This document shows positions 17,997-25,450 of a stretch of 64,000 nt of DNA, in pieces. A model generated the notes under the pieces. It saw nothing but the letters and a program-made list of their open reading frames with translations. It ran no database searches and was not told the origin of the DNA. The stretch lies in the NCBI RefSeq assembly GCF_016862075.1, contig NZ_BOMG01000060.1:1-64000 (forward strand), given 5' to 3'. The DNA is from Actinoplanes couchii. Its GTDB lineage: Bacteria > Actinomycetota > Actinomycetes > Mycobacteriales > Micromonosporaceae. The position numbers were made by a program, and so were the translations under genes. Positions within the stretch are counted from its first letter, which is position 1, and every line of letters begins with the position of its first letter.

Positions 17997-18971
17997 TTAG
18001 ACGGTGGCTTCCACGGTGTGTGTCGTCTCGACCGGGCGGAACCCGAAACGGAGGTTGGTGGCGATCATCGCGTCGTTGCCGTCCGCGGTCCAGGTGTGCA
18101 GGTGGCGGACCGTGGGGAAGTCCGCTTCCAGACGGGCCAGGGCGGCGGACTTGAGGACCGCGCCCAGACGCCGGCCGCGGTGCGCGCCGAGCACGAACGT
18201 GTCGTCCTGCAGGGCGTCCTCCTTCCCGTTGTCCACCTCTTTCGTTCCGTCCACCAGGATCCGGCTGTAGCCGGCGGGGGTGCCGTCCGGGGCCAGCAGC
18301 AGTGCGGTGACCATGCCCCAGCCGGCGTTGGCCAGCCGCTTGTCGGCGGCGAGAACCCGGTCGGCGGTGAACACCTCCGGCTCGTGATCACGGTCGCCGA
18401 CCGGCACGTCCTGTTCCATCAGGGTGCGCATCGTGGCGAAACCGGGCGCGACGGCGGCGTCCACCGGGCCGGTCCAGACCTCGGTCCGGTACCCGTCCGG
18501 GACGGTGGCCGGCACCGGAGCGGCCGGGATCCCGAGCAGGTAGCGGCGCTCGGTCAGCTTGATAGTGAAGCCCCGGTCCAGGGCGAACCCGGTCCCCACC
18601 GGCTCGTGGACCTCGGCGGAGACCACCCGGCGGCCCTCGGCGCGGGCCAGGTCCACCGCGGCCCGGAACAGTTCCGTGCCGGCGCCGCGATTGCGGAACT
18701 CCGGGGCCACCGCCAGCTCCAGGTCCACAGTGTGCGCGTTCGCCGTACGGGACAGGTTGACGATCATGCCGCCGAGACACACGTCGCCGTCCCAGACACC
18801 GAACGGCCGCCGGTCCAGCAACAGGTTCGTGGCGTTGGTGCGCAACGACGTCAGGGTGGCGCCGGCGCTCGCCACCATCGGCTGCTCCCGGCCGGCGACC
18901 AGCCCGGCCCGGAACGCCGCGTACCACCGGCCGGCGTCGGGTCCGTGTGGGTCGAGTGCCCGCGATCGCAT
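17997..18971 (-). CDS. GNAT acetyltransferase with two GNAT domains
   Basis: This 324-residue cytoplasmic protein shows two acetyl-CoA-binding units. The N-terminal one has LELAVAPEFRNRGAGTELFRA with the R/Q-x-x-G-x-G/A loop; the C-terminal one has DTFVLGAHRGRRLGAVLKSAAL, then TWTADGNDAMIATNLRFGFRPV, the usual end of the fold. Tandem GNAT proteins of this size acetylate aminoglycosides, mycothiol precursors or other amines; no substrate can be assigned here. It is likely cotranscribed with the RmlD-like gene and is divergent from the membrane protein at 19136. Confidence 0.8.
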   Translation of the reverse strand: MRSRALDPHGPDAGRWYAAFRAGLVAGREQPMVASAGATLTSLRTNATNLLLDRRPFGVWDGDVCLGGMIVNLSRTANAHTVDLELAVAPEFRNRGAGTELFRAAVDLARAEGRRVVSAEVHEPVGTGFALDRGFTIKLTERRYLLGIPAAPVPATVPDGYRTEVWTGPVDAAVAPGFATMRTLMEQDVPVGDRDHEPEVFTADRVLAADKRLANAGWGMVTALLLAPDGTPAGYSRILVDGTKEVDNGKEDALQDDTFVLGAHRGRRLGAVLKSAALARLEADFPTVRHLHTWTADGNDAMIATNLRFGFRPVETTHTVEATV

Positions 18972-19024
18972 GATGCCCCCGTTCGGTTATCTGCCTTTAG
19001 AGGGATACCAGAGCCACCACGGGC

Positions 19025-19042
19025 GTAGTACCCCGGTACTAC
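19025..19042. promoter_or_regulatory. Inverted repeat, 8-bp arms with 2-bp spacer
   Basis: GTAGTACC and GGTACTAC flank CC in the 164-bp gap between the divergent acetyltransferase and HAAS-type membrane protein genes. A perfect 8-bp dyad with so short a spacer looks like a dimeric regulator site. No regulator gene is adjacent. Confidence 0.45.
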
Positions 19043-19135
19043 CGGCGACTAGAACCACGGTCCGATGCGGTGCGGGGGTGGCCGCCGTAGCGTTTCCGGT
19101 GAGCAGCGAGCGGTAGGCGATCGACGGAGGCGGCC

Positions 19136-19681
19136 ATGGTGACGTTCGAGCAGTGGGAGTTGTCGGCCCGGTTCGCCCTGGCCGACCGGGGGATCGGCTA
19201 CTACGGTTCGGAGCCGATCATCGCCGACGTGCGGGCGCACTGCCTGGCCACCGGGCAGTCCCCGGCCGAGGCGTTCGGCGACCCGCAGCGGTTCGCCGAG
19301 GACACCGTCCGCAACCGGATGCAGCGCCCCGGGGCGTACCTGAGCGGGCAGTTGTTCCTGCTGTCGCTGGGTGGCATCGCGGTGGCGGTGCTGTTCGCGA
19401 TGGCCGACCTGACCCTGCAGATCTCGGTGAGCGCGGCCGGCCTGACCGCCGTCACCGCCCTGCTCGCCGCCTCGTTCACGGCCTGGGGCGTGCCGCAGGC
19501 GCTGCTCTCCGCCGGCCGCCCGGCCCTGGCCGTCGCGAGCCGGGTGGCGGCGCCGCTGTTCGCCGTCGGCGGCATCCTGGCCTACCTGTTCCTCCCGCAC
19601 GAGCGGATGTTCCACGTCCCGGTCCTGATGGTGATCGGGGTGGCGGTGGGCGTTCTGATCCTGGCGACACGGCGGCGCTGA
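19136..19681 (+). CDS. Membrane protein with N-terminal HAAS-like helical domain
   Basis: This 181-residue protein begins with about 65 residues resembling HAAS/DUF1700-type domains (an amphipathic helix, IIADVRAHCLATGQSPAEAFGDPQRFAED, ending before the first membrane span). About four hydrophobic segments follow (residues 70-178). HAAS proteins are commonly partners of PadR-family regulators, but no PadR gene is adjacent here. The start follows GGAGG by 5 nt. The serpin-like gene begins 21 bp later and may be cotranscribed. Confidence 0.65.
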   Translation: MVTFEQWELSARFALADRGIGYYGSEPIIADVRAHCLATGQSPAEAFGDPQRFAEDTVRNRMQRPGAYLSGQLFLLSLGGIAVAVLFAMADLTLQISVSAAGLTAVTALLAASFTAWGVPQALLSAGRPALAVASRVAAPLFAVGGILAYLFLPHERMFHVPVLMVIGVAVGVLILATRRR

Positions 19682-19702
19682 CATGGCTACGATCTCCGGT
19701 CC

Positions 19703-20950
19703 ATGGACGAGAAGTGGATTCCGGCGCTGGCCCGTTACGCGGCGCGGCTGCATGGGGTAGCGGGCGATGAGCACCACGTGGCCTCCCCGCTGGGCGCCTG
19801 GCTGCTGCTGGCCCTGACCGCGGCCGCCACCGCCCCGGCTCAGCCTGACGCGGATCCGGCCGTCGCCGAGTTGGCCGCGGTGCTCGGGGTGGAGCCGGGG
19901 GTGGCCGCTGAGGTGGCCGCCGGGCTGCTGGCCGATCCGCATCCGCTGGTGGCGGTCGCGACCGCGATGTGGCATGCCGCCGGGGTCGATCCGGAGCATC
20001 GGTATGCCGGGCTGCCGGAGCAGACCGAGCGCGGGGTGATCCCGGACGCGGCGGGGCTGGACCGGTGGGCGCGGGAACGCACCGGCGGGCTGATCGAGAA
20101 GTTCCCGGGTGACCCGGCCGGGGTGCCGGTGATGCTGGCCAGTGCTCTCGCCGCCCGGGTCCGCTGGGAGGTTCCGTTCGAGGTGACGGCCGCGTCGGCT
20201 CTCGGCGCGGACAGCCCCTGGGCGTCGCGGCTGACCCATGTGCTGCGCAAGCCGGTGCGAGGTCACGAGGCCTTCGTGGCCGGAACCGATCAGGCCGGCG
20301 ACGTGATCGCGCATCGGGCCGTGGCGACCACCGAGGCCTCGGACACCCGCGTCGCATTGCGCGTCGTGTCGGTGGCAGCGAGCCGGGACGTCCCGCCGGA
20401 GGATGTGCTGGCCGCGGCCTACGAGATCGCCTGCGACGACCGGGACCGCCGGCGCAAGCCGCTGGCCGATCTGCCGCTCGGCGAGAGTCCGTTGTGGACC
20501 ATCCGTGAGTGGGCGGGCTCCTCCGAGTGGTGTGACGCGGTGCTGCCCTGCTGGTCCGCCGCGAGCGAGCACGACCTGACCGGCCCGGGTCTCGGGTTCG
20601 GCCCGGCGGCGCGGGCACTGCTCGCCGGCACCGAGATGGGCGGTGACGCGGTGGAGTTCGGGGCGGTGCAGTCGGCGATGGCCCGGTTCGGGCGGAACGG
20701 GTTCGACGTGGCCTCGCTGACCGGCCTGACGGTGGGTGGCGCCGCACCGGAGGAGCCGTCCCGGTCCCGGATCGCGGAGTTGCGATTCGCGCATCCCTAC
20801 GCGGTCGTCGCGGTCGCCACGCAGCAACGATGGGACGATCGCCGGCTGATCGACGGCCCGTGGCACGGGGTTCCGGTCTTCTCCGCCTGGGTCGGTGAGC
20901 CGGAGGACGTCCCGGTCGAGGACCGCGACCCCGACGAATGGGACGACTGA
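19703..20950 (+). CDS. Serpin-like protein
   Basis: This is a 415-residue soluble protein without signal peptide. Three regions in the right order recall the serpin fold: an early helix HHVASPLGAWLLLALTAAAT (serpins: NxxxSPxSxxxALxMxxxGA), a central VMLASALAARVRWEVPF (serpins: ANAxYFKGxWxxPF), and an ending RFAHPYAVVAVA followed by GVPVFSAWVGEPE (serpins: HPFxFxIR...xxxFxGRVxxP). The usual reactive-centre loop before the C-terminal strand is short (20878-20900 region) and I cannot define a P1 residue. It may therefore be a non-inhibitory serpin homologue. A -10-like TACGAT lies 9 nt before the ATG. Confidence 0.6.
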   Translation: MDEKWIPALARYAARLHGVAGDEHHVASPLGAWLLLALTAAATAPAQPDADPAVAELAAVLGVEPGVAAEVAAGLLADPHPLVAVATAMWHAAGVDPEHRYAGLPEQTERGVIPDAAGLDRWARERTGGLIEKFPGDPAGVPVMLASALAARVRWEVPFEVTAASALGADSPWASRLTHVLRKPVRGHEAFVAGTDQAGDVIAHRAVATTEASDTRVALRVVSVAASRDVPPEDVLAAAYEIACDDRDRRRKPLADLPLGESPLWTIREWAGSSEWCDAVLPCWSAASEHDLTGPGLGFGPAARALLAGTEMGGDAVEFGAVQSAMARFGRNGFDVASLTGLTVGGAAPEEPSRSRIAELRFAHPYAVVAVATQQRWDDRRLIDGPWHGVPVFSAWVGEPEDVPVEDRDPDEWDD

Positions 20951-21066
20951 CTCCCAGGTTTGTGCCAGGGCGGGCGCACTTCACAGGGATCTCACAGCGG
21001 GTGCCGTGAGATGTGCTCTGACCGGGGCGGTTCAGCACCCGGTCGGAACAGACCTGGGGGAAATCG

Positions 21067-22680
21067 ATGGTTGACGTGCAGGGTGGGCCGCGCCGGCGAC
21101 GGCGCTGGCCGGTGATCGGGGTCGCGGTGGGCGCGCTGGTGCTCACCGGGGCCGGGGTGGGCGCCGCGGAGGCGGCCGCCGCACCGCCGTCGCTGACGTT
21201 CGTGGCCGCCGCGAAGACGGTCACCGCGGAACGGTACGACAGCGGCGAGGAGATCTACCTGTCGCTGGATCTGGGCCTGCACGTCATCGCCGGCAAGGAT
21301 CCGTTCGAGGTGCGGGCCACCCGGGCGGCGTACGACAAGCCGATCGTGGCCACCCGTACCGTCAAGAAGAACGGAAAGAACGTCAAGGTCAAGCTTCCGG
21401 CCGGGACGGTCAAGGACTTCTCCGGCCTGAAGAACTTCACCACCATCACGATCACCGACAAGGCCGGCAAGACGGTCGCGAAGTATGCGACGACGTTCTG
21501 CGGCAACTCGTACTCGTCGGCCCGGACCCGGCGCGACGCCCCGGCGCAGACCCCGTACCCGACCCGCTGCGGTGGAGAGAACCCGTTCACCCTCGGCTCG
21601 GTCTGGGGTGTGCAGGCCGGCTGGAACTCGCCGATCGCCGACCAGCCGCTGTCCGCGACCGGGCTGTCGAAGCTGAAGGCCGGCAAGTACACGGCGACCG
21701 CGACGATCGCCGCCAAGTACCGCAAGATGTTCGCGATCCCGGCGGCCAAGGCCACTGCCAAGGTCACCGTCAACGTGGTCGACCTGAAGATCGACGACGA
21801 GAAGCTTGCCGCGGTACGCGCGGCGGACGCCACCGAGGACCCGGGCCTGGCCGTGCGTGCCGCCGGAACCCACCGGCACGAGGGTGAGGGCGACGCGTCC
21901 CGTCAGGTGTCGTCGTACCTGCCCGAGTTCCGGGCCGCCGCCAGCCGCCCCACCACGCTGGCCGCCGCCCCGAAGGCCGGCCCGAAGCCGGACCTGCGAT
22001 CGCTGCCGGCCTGGGGCATCTCGGTGTCCGAGGGTGTCAACGAGAAGACCGGTAGGACCGACGGCAAGTGGTACGTCAACTTCGGCGCGACGGTCTGGAA
22101 CGCCGGCACGTCCCCGCTGGTGGTCGACGGTTTTCGCCGCAGCGGCACCGGCTACATGGACGCCTACCAGTACTTCTTCGACACCAAGGGTAAGCAGGTC
22201 GGCTCCCGTCCGGCGGGCACCCTGCAATGGGATCCGCGGGAGGGCCACATGCACTGGCACTTCACCGACTTCGCCCAGTACAACCTGCTGAAGGCGGACA
22301 AGAAGTTCGCGGTCCGCAGCGGCAAGGAGGCGTTCTGCCTGGCCAACACGGACGCGGTCGACTACACGATCCCCGGGGCGAAGTGGCGCCCGGACAACAC
22401 GTCCCTGGAGACGTCGTGCGGCGCGAACACGGTGGTGGCGGTCCGCGAGGTCCTCGACGTGGGCAACGGTGACACGTACAGCCAGGACCGTCCCGGCCAG
22501 TCCTTCGACATCACCAACCTGCCGAACGGCACCTACTGGATCCAGGTGCTGGCCAACCCGGCGAAGAAACTCTCCGAACTGAACCTGAAGAACAACACCG
22601 CCCTCCGAAAGATCATCCTCGGCGGAACCGCCAAGAAGCGCACCGTGACCGTCCCGAAGGTCCACGGCATCGCCGGCTGA
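21067..22680 (+). CDS. Secreted lysyl-oxidase-like protein
   Basis: This 537-residue protein has an Arg-rich N-terminus, a hydrophobic segment (about residues 15-33) and an Ala-x-Ala cleavage region, so it is exported. Residues 40-260 form a Lys-rich beta-type region with an internal Cys-containing part. The C-terminal 200 residues match the copper amine oxidase of lysyl oxidases: VNFGATVWNAGTSPLVVDGF, the copper-binding GHMHWHF (His394, His396, His398), FCLANTDAVDY and the ending NGTYWIQVLANP. Lysyl oxidases deaminate lysine side chains and crosslink proteins. The start has a CUGGGGGAAAUCG-type leader. A strong hairpin follows the stop. Confidence 0.8.
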   Translation: MVDVQGGPRRRRRWPVIGVAVGALVLTGAGVGAAEAAAAPPSLTFVAAAKTVTAERYDSGEEIYLSLDLGLHVIAGKDPFEVRATRAAYDKPIVATRTVKKNGKNVKVKLPAGTVKDFSGLKNFTTITITDKAGKTVAKYATTFCGNSYSSARTRRDAPAQTPYPTRCGGENPFTLGSVWGVQAGWNSPIADQPLSATGLSKLKAGKYTATATIAAKYRKMFAIPAAKATAKVTVNVVDLKIDDEKLAAVRAADATEDPGLAVRAAGTHRHEGEGDASRQVSSYLPEFRAAASRPTTLAAAPKAGPKPDLRSLPAWGISVSEGVNEKTGRTDGKWYVNFGATVWNAGTSPLVVDGFRRSGTGYMDAYQYFFDTKGKQVGSRPAGTLQWDPREGHMHWHFTDFAQYNLLKADKKFAVRSGKEAFCLANTDAVDYTIPGAKWRPDNTSLETSCGANTVVAVREVLDVGNGDTYSQDRPGQSFDITNLPNGTYWIQVLANPAKKLSELNLKNNTALRKIILGGTAKKRTVTVPKVHGIAG

Positions 22681-22700
22681 CCTTCCTCGCAGACAGCCCG

Positions 22701-22740
22701 CCCCGCGCGGACGGCCCGTTCAGGTGCCGTCGGCGCGGGG
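22701..22740. terminator. Bidirectional hairpin terminator candidate
   Basis: Two 15-nt arms (22701-22715 and 22726-22740) are complementary except for one pair and enclose the 10-nt loop CCGTTCAGGT. The hairpin lies between two convergent genes and overlaps the last codons of the minus-strand one. There is no T-run, as is common in high-G+C actinomycetes. Confidence 0.6.
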
Positions 22741-23628
22741 CGGTGGTGCCGGCGCTTCGGCGCCGGAGCGTTCCCCGTCGTTGCCCTGCACCACGAGCCG
22801 TTCGGCGAACCCGGCACCGAACGCGGCCAGCAGCAGGTTCGGTGAGTTGATCCCGGCGGCGCTGGCGGTGGCGATCGAGAACAGCCAGATCGTCAGCCCG
22901 GCGACCGCCCCGATCGGGATCCGGGAGAACGACGAGGTGAACGAGCCGAGCTGAACGGTGACCCGTTCCCGGTGGATCCGGGTCGACCGCTGGGCGGCGC
23001 TGGTGACCGCACCGAGAATGCCCAGCAGGACCGCGAGCACGCAGGACGCCCGCCCGGTGATCCACGACTCACGAAGGAAGCCGCTGGCCGCACTGGAGAT
23101 CATCACGACCACGACGACCAGGATCGGGGCGCCGATGACGATGAGCAGGGTCTGGTAGTGCCGGACGATGGCCAGCCGCCAGTAGTCGTTCGAGATGCCG
23201 TCGTTGCGGAGTTTCAGCGCCTCGGCCACGAACTTGCGGCGCGTCTCCAGGCCCGGCGCGGGCCCGTCGAAACCGGGCAGGAACCCGGTCCGGGCCAGCA
23301 GGCGGCGGGCGGCCTCGGCCCGCCAGGTCACGAGCCGCCCGGGGTCCTCGATCTCCTGGGCCAGGGACTGGGCGGTGATCAGCAGCCGATCCTCGTCGTA
23401 CAGCAGGACCAGCTCCTGCCGGGCCCGGTAGAGGTGGGTCCAGCCGGAGTTCACGTCGTGTCTGTCGCATGCCGCGCGCGCCTGCTGGATGTACCGCCCG
23501 GCCAGATCGCCGTCGGCGTCCGCGTGCTTGACGACACTGCTCAGCTCGTCCTCGAGGTCCAGGATCTCGGCCCGCAGCCAGGCCAGTCGCGGATCCTGCC
23601 AGACCTTCGCCGCCACCCGAAAAGGCAT
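22720..23628 (-). CDS. Membrane protein of unknown function with helical cytoplasmic N-terminal half
   Basis: This is a 302-residue protein. Residues 1-150 are polar and helical (ILDLEDELSSVVKHADADGDL, SGWTHLYRARQELVLLYDEDRL), and residues 155-285 contain four or five hydrophobic segments (LIVIGAPILVVVVVMI, CVLAVLLGILGAVTSAA, GAVAGLTIWLFSIATASAAG, LLLAAFGAGFAERLVV). The Pro/Ala-rich tail is disordered. I do not recognise the family. The GAxF/FGAGFAERLV ending resembles soluble-domain-linked channel-like proteins, which is only an impression. It is divergent from the ABC exporter operon. Confidence 0.65.
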   Translation of the reverse strand: MPFRVAAKVWQDPRLAWLRAEILDLEDELSSVVKHADADGDLAGRYIQQARAACDRHDVNSGWTHLYRARQELVLLYDEDRLLITAQSLAQEIEDPGRLVTWRAEAARRLLARTGFLPGFDGPAPGLETRRKFVAEALKLRNDGISNDYWRLAIVRHYQTLLIVIGAPILVVVVVMISSAASGFLRESWITGRASCVLAVLLGILGAVTSAAQRSTRIHRERVTVQLGSFTSSFSRIPIGAVAGLTIWLFSIATASAAGINSPNLLLAAFGAGFAERLVVQGNDGERSGAEAPAPPPRADGT

Positions 23629-23709
23629 CGCCCACTATGGCCGGACCCGATCGAGCTTTGTCAAGATTTCGGGACCGGCCGGAGGCGGTTGTCCCTCGTA
23701 CGGCGGCGA

Positions 23710-23726
23710 AGGTTAGGGTTGCCTTA
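23710..23726 (+). promoter_or_regulatory. Possible IdeR/DmdR-type iron box
   Basis: AGGTTAGGGTTGCCTTA matches the actinobacterial iron-box consensus AGGTTAGGCTAACCTAA at 13 of 17 positions. It lies 27 bp before the start of the ABC exporter operon, overlapping where a promoter should be. It would suggest iron repression and a siderophore-related role for the exporter. The downstream half of the site is weak. Confidence 0.4.
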
Positions 23727-23752
23727 TTTGATCTTCGGTTGGGGAGACTCTG

Positions 23753-25450
23753 GTGGGCAGCAGTGCTGAGCCCGGCAATGCGATTCTGCGGCGGGCGGTT
23801 GCCCGTAACGGGTGGCACCTCTGGACCGGGACCGGGCTGGCCGGGGTCTATCAGATCTGTGCGGCGCTCGTTCCGGTGCTCATCGGGGTGATCGTGGACC
23901 GGGCCGTCAGCACCGGGGATCCGTGGGCGCTCGCCGTGTGGGCCGGGGTGCTGGTGCTGAACTTCCTGGTCCTGGTGCTGACCTACCGGTACGGGGCCCG
24001 GCATCTGCAACGCGCCATCGCCGAGGAGGGGCACCGGCTGCGGGTCGAGGTGGCCGCGAAGATCCTGCATCCGCGGGGGGTGAAGACCGGCCGGCACGCC
24101 GGGGAACTGCTGTCGGTGTCTACCACCGACGCCGACTACAGCTCGTTCTTCCTGGACCACATCCCGCGGATCACCAGCGCCCTGCTGGCCGTCGGCGTCA
24201 GCGCCATCACCCTGCTGGTGATCTCGGCGCCGCTCGGGCTGATCGTGCTGGTCGCCACCCCGATCGTGCTGGCCGTGCTGAACCGGACCGGGCCGGTGAT
24301 CGCCCGCCGGGTCGCCGAACAGCAGGAGCAGGCCGGGCGGGCCACCTCGCTGGCCACCGATCTGGTCACCGGGCTGCGGCCGCTGCGCGGGTTCGGCGGG
24401 CAGCGGGCGGCGGCCGAACGGTACCGGCTGGTCAGCCGCCGATCGCTGGACGCCACGGTGCGCGCGGCCCGTACCCAGAGCGCCTACCAGGGGGCCTCCA
24501 CGGCGCTGAGCATGCTGCTGGCCAGTGGGATCGCCATCGCGGCCGGCTGGTTCGCGATGACCGGGCGGATCACCGTCGGGCAGTTCATCACGGTGATCGG
24601 GTCCGCGCAGTTCCTGATCGAACCGTTCGGCACGCTCGCGGTGGTGCCCAGCTGGGTGGCCGCCGCCCGCGCCTCGGCGGGCCGGGTGGCGTCGGTGCTG
24701 AACGCGGGGCTGACGCTGCCGGAGGGCGCCGCCGACCCCAGTGCCGAGCGCTGCGAACTGAAGCTGGACCGGGTCGTCTACGGCACCCTCGACGGCCTGG
24801 ACCTGCACGTACGGCCGGGGGAGTTCGTCGGTGTGGTGGCCGGCCGGCCCACCGACGCGGAGGCGCTGATGCGGGTGCTCGCGGTGCCGGACGGGTACGA
24901 CGGCGACATCAGGCTCGGCGGCGTCCGGCTGGAGTCGGTGGACCGTACCGAAGCGCGCCGTCTGTTGCACGTGGAGCCGCACCGCACCGATCTGTTCACC
25001 GGCACGCTGGCCTCCAACATCGACGTCCACGACGACGGCGCCGGCCGGCTGCCCGAGGCGCTGCGCGCGGCCGCCGCCGACGAGGTCGCCGACCTGCACC
25101 CGGCCGGGGTGGACGCGCCGGTCGCGGAACGTGGCGCCAACCTCTCCGGCGGGCAGCGCCAGCGGGTCGCCCTGGCCCGTGCCCTGCTGGCCCGGCCACC
25201 GCTGCTGGTCCTGCACGACCCGTCCACCGCGGTGGACGCGGTCACCGAACACGCCATCGCCGACGGCATCCGCGCGCTGCGGCACGGACCGGACACCGGG
25301 TTCGGCACCCTGGTGCTGACCAGCAGTCCCGCCCTGCTGGCCGCCGCCGACCGGGTCGTCGTGATCGGCGACGGCACGGTCACCGCCGAAGGCACCCACG
25401 CCGCACTCGTCGCGGGCGACGACACCTACCGACGGACGGTCCTGCGATGA
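23753..25450 (+). CDS. ABC exporter subunit with degenerate ATP site but intact signature motif
   Basis: This 565-residue half-transporter has six membrane spans (residues 25-290) followed by a nucleotide domain. Its Walker A is destroyed (GVVAGRPTDAEAL where GxxGxGKS/T is expected), Walker B reads LLVLHDPST (HD for DE) and the H-loop His is Ser (LTSSP), yet the signature NLSGGQRQRVALARA is perfect. It therefore cannot hydrolyse ATP itself but can complete the ATP site of its partner. The GTG start follows GGGGAG by 6 nt. The partner gene overlaps by 4 bp. Such pairs export peptides, lipids or siderophores. Confidence 0.88.
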   Translation: MGSSAEPGNAILRRAVARNGWHLWTGTGLAGVYQICAALVPVLIGVIVDRAVSTGDPWALAVWAGVLVLNFLVLVLTYRYGARHLQRAIAEEGHRLRVEVAAKILHPRGVKTGRHAGELLSVSTTDADYSSFFLDHIPRITSALLAVGVSAITLLVISAPLGLIVLVATPIVLAVLNRTGPVIARRVAEQQEQAGRATSLATDLVTGLRPLRGFGGQRAAAERYRLVSRRSLDATVRAARTQSAYQGASTALSMLLASGIAIAAGWFAMTGRITVGQFITVIGSAQFLIEPFGTLAVVPSWVAAARASAGRVASVLNAGLTLPEGAADPSAERCELKLDRVVYGTLDGLDLHVRPGEFVGVVAGRPTDAEALMRVLAVPDGYDGDIRLGGVRLESVDRTEARRLLHVEPHRTDLFTGTLASNIDVHDDGAGRLPEALRAAAADEVADLHPAGVDAPVAERGANLSGGQRQRVALARALLARPPLLVLHDPSTAVDAVTEHAIADGIRALRHGPDTGFGTLVLTSSPALLAAADRVVVIGDGTVTAEGTHAALVAGDDTYRRTVLR

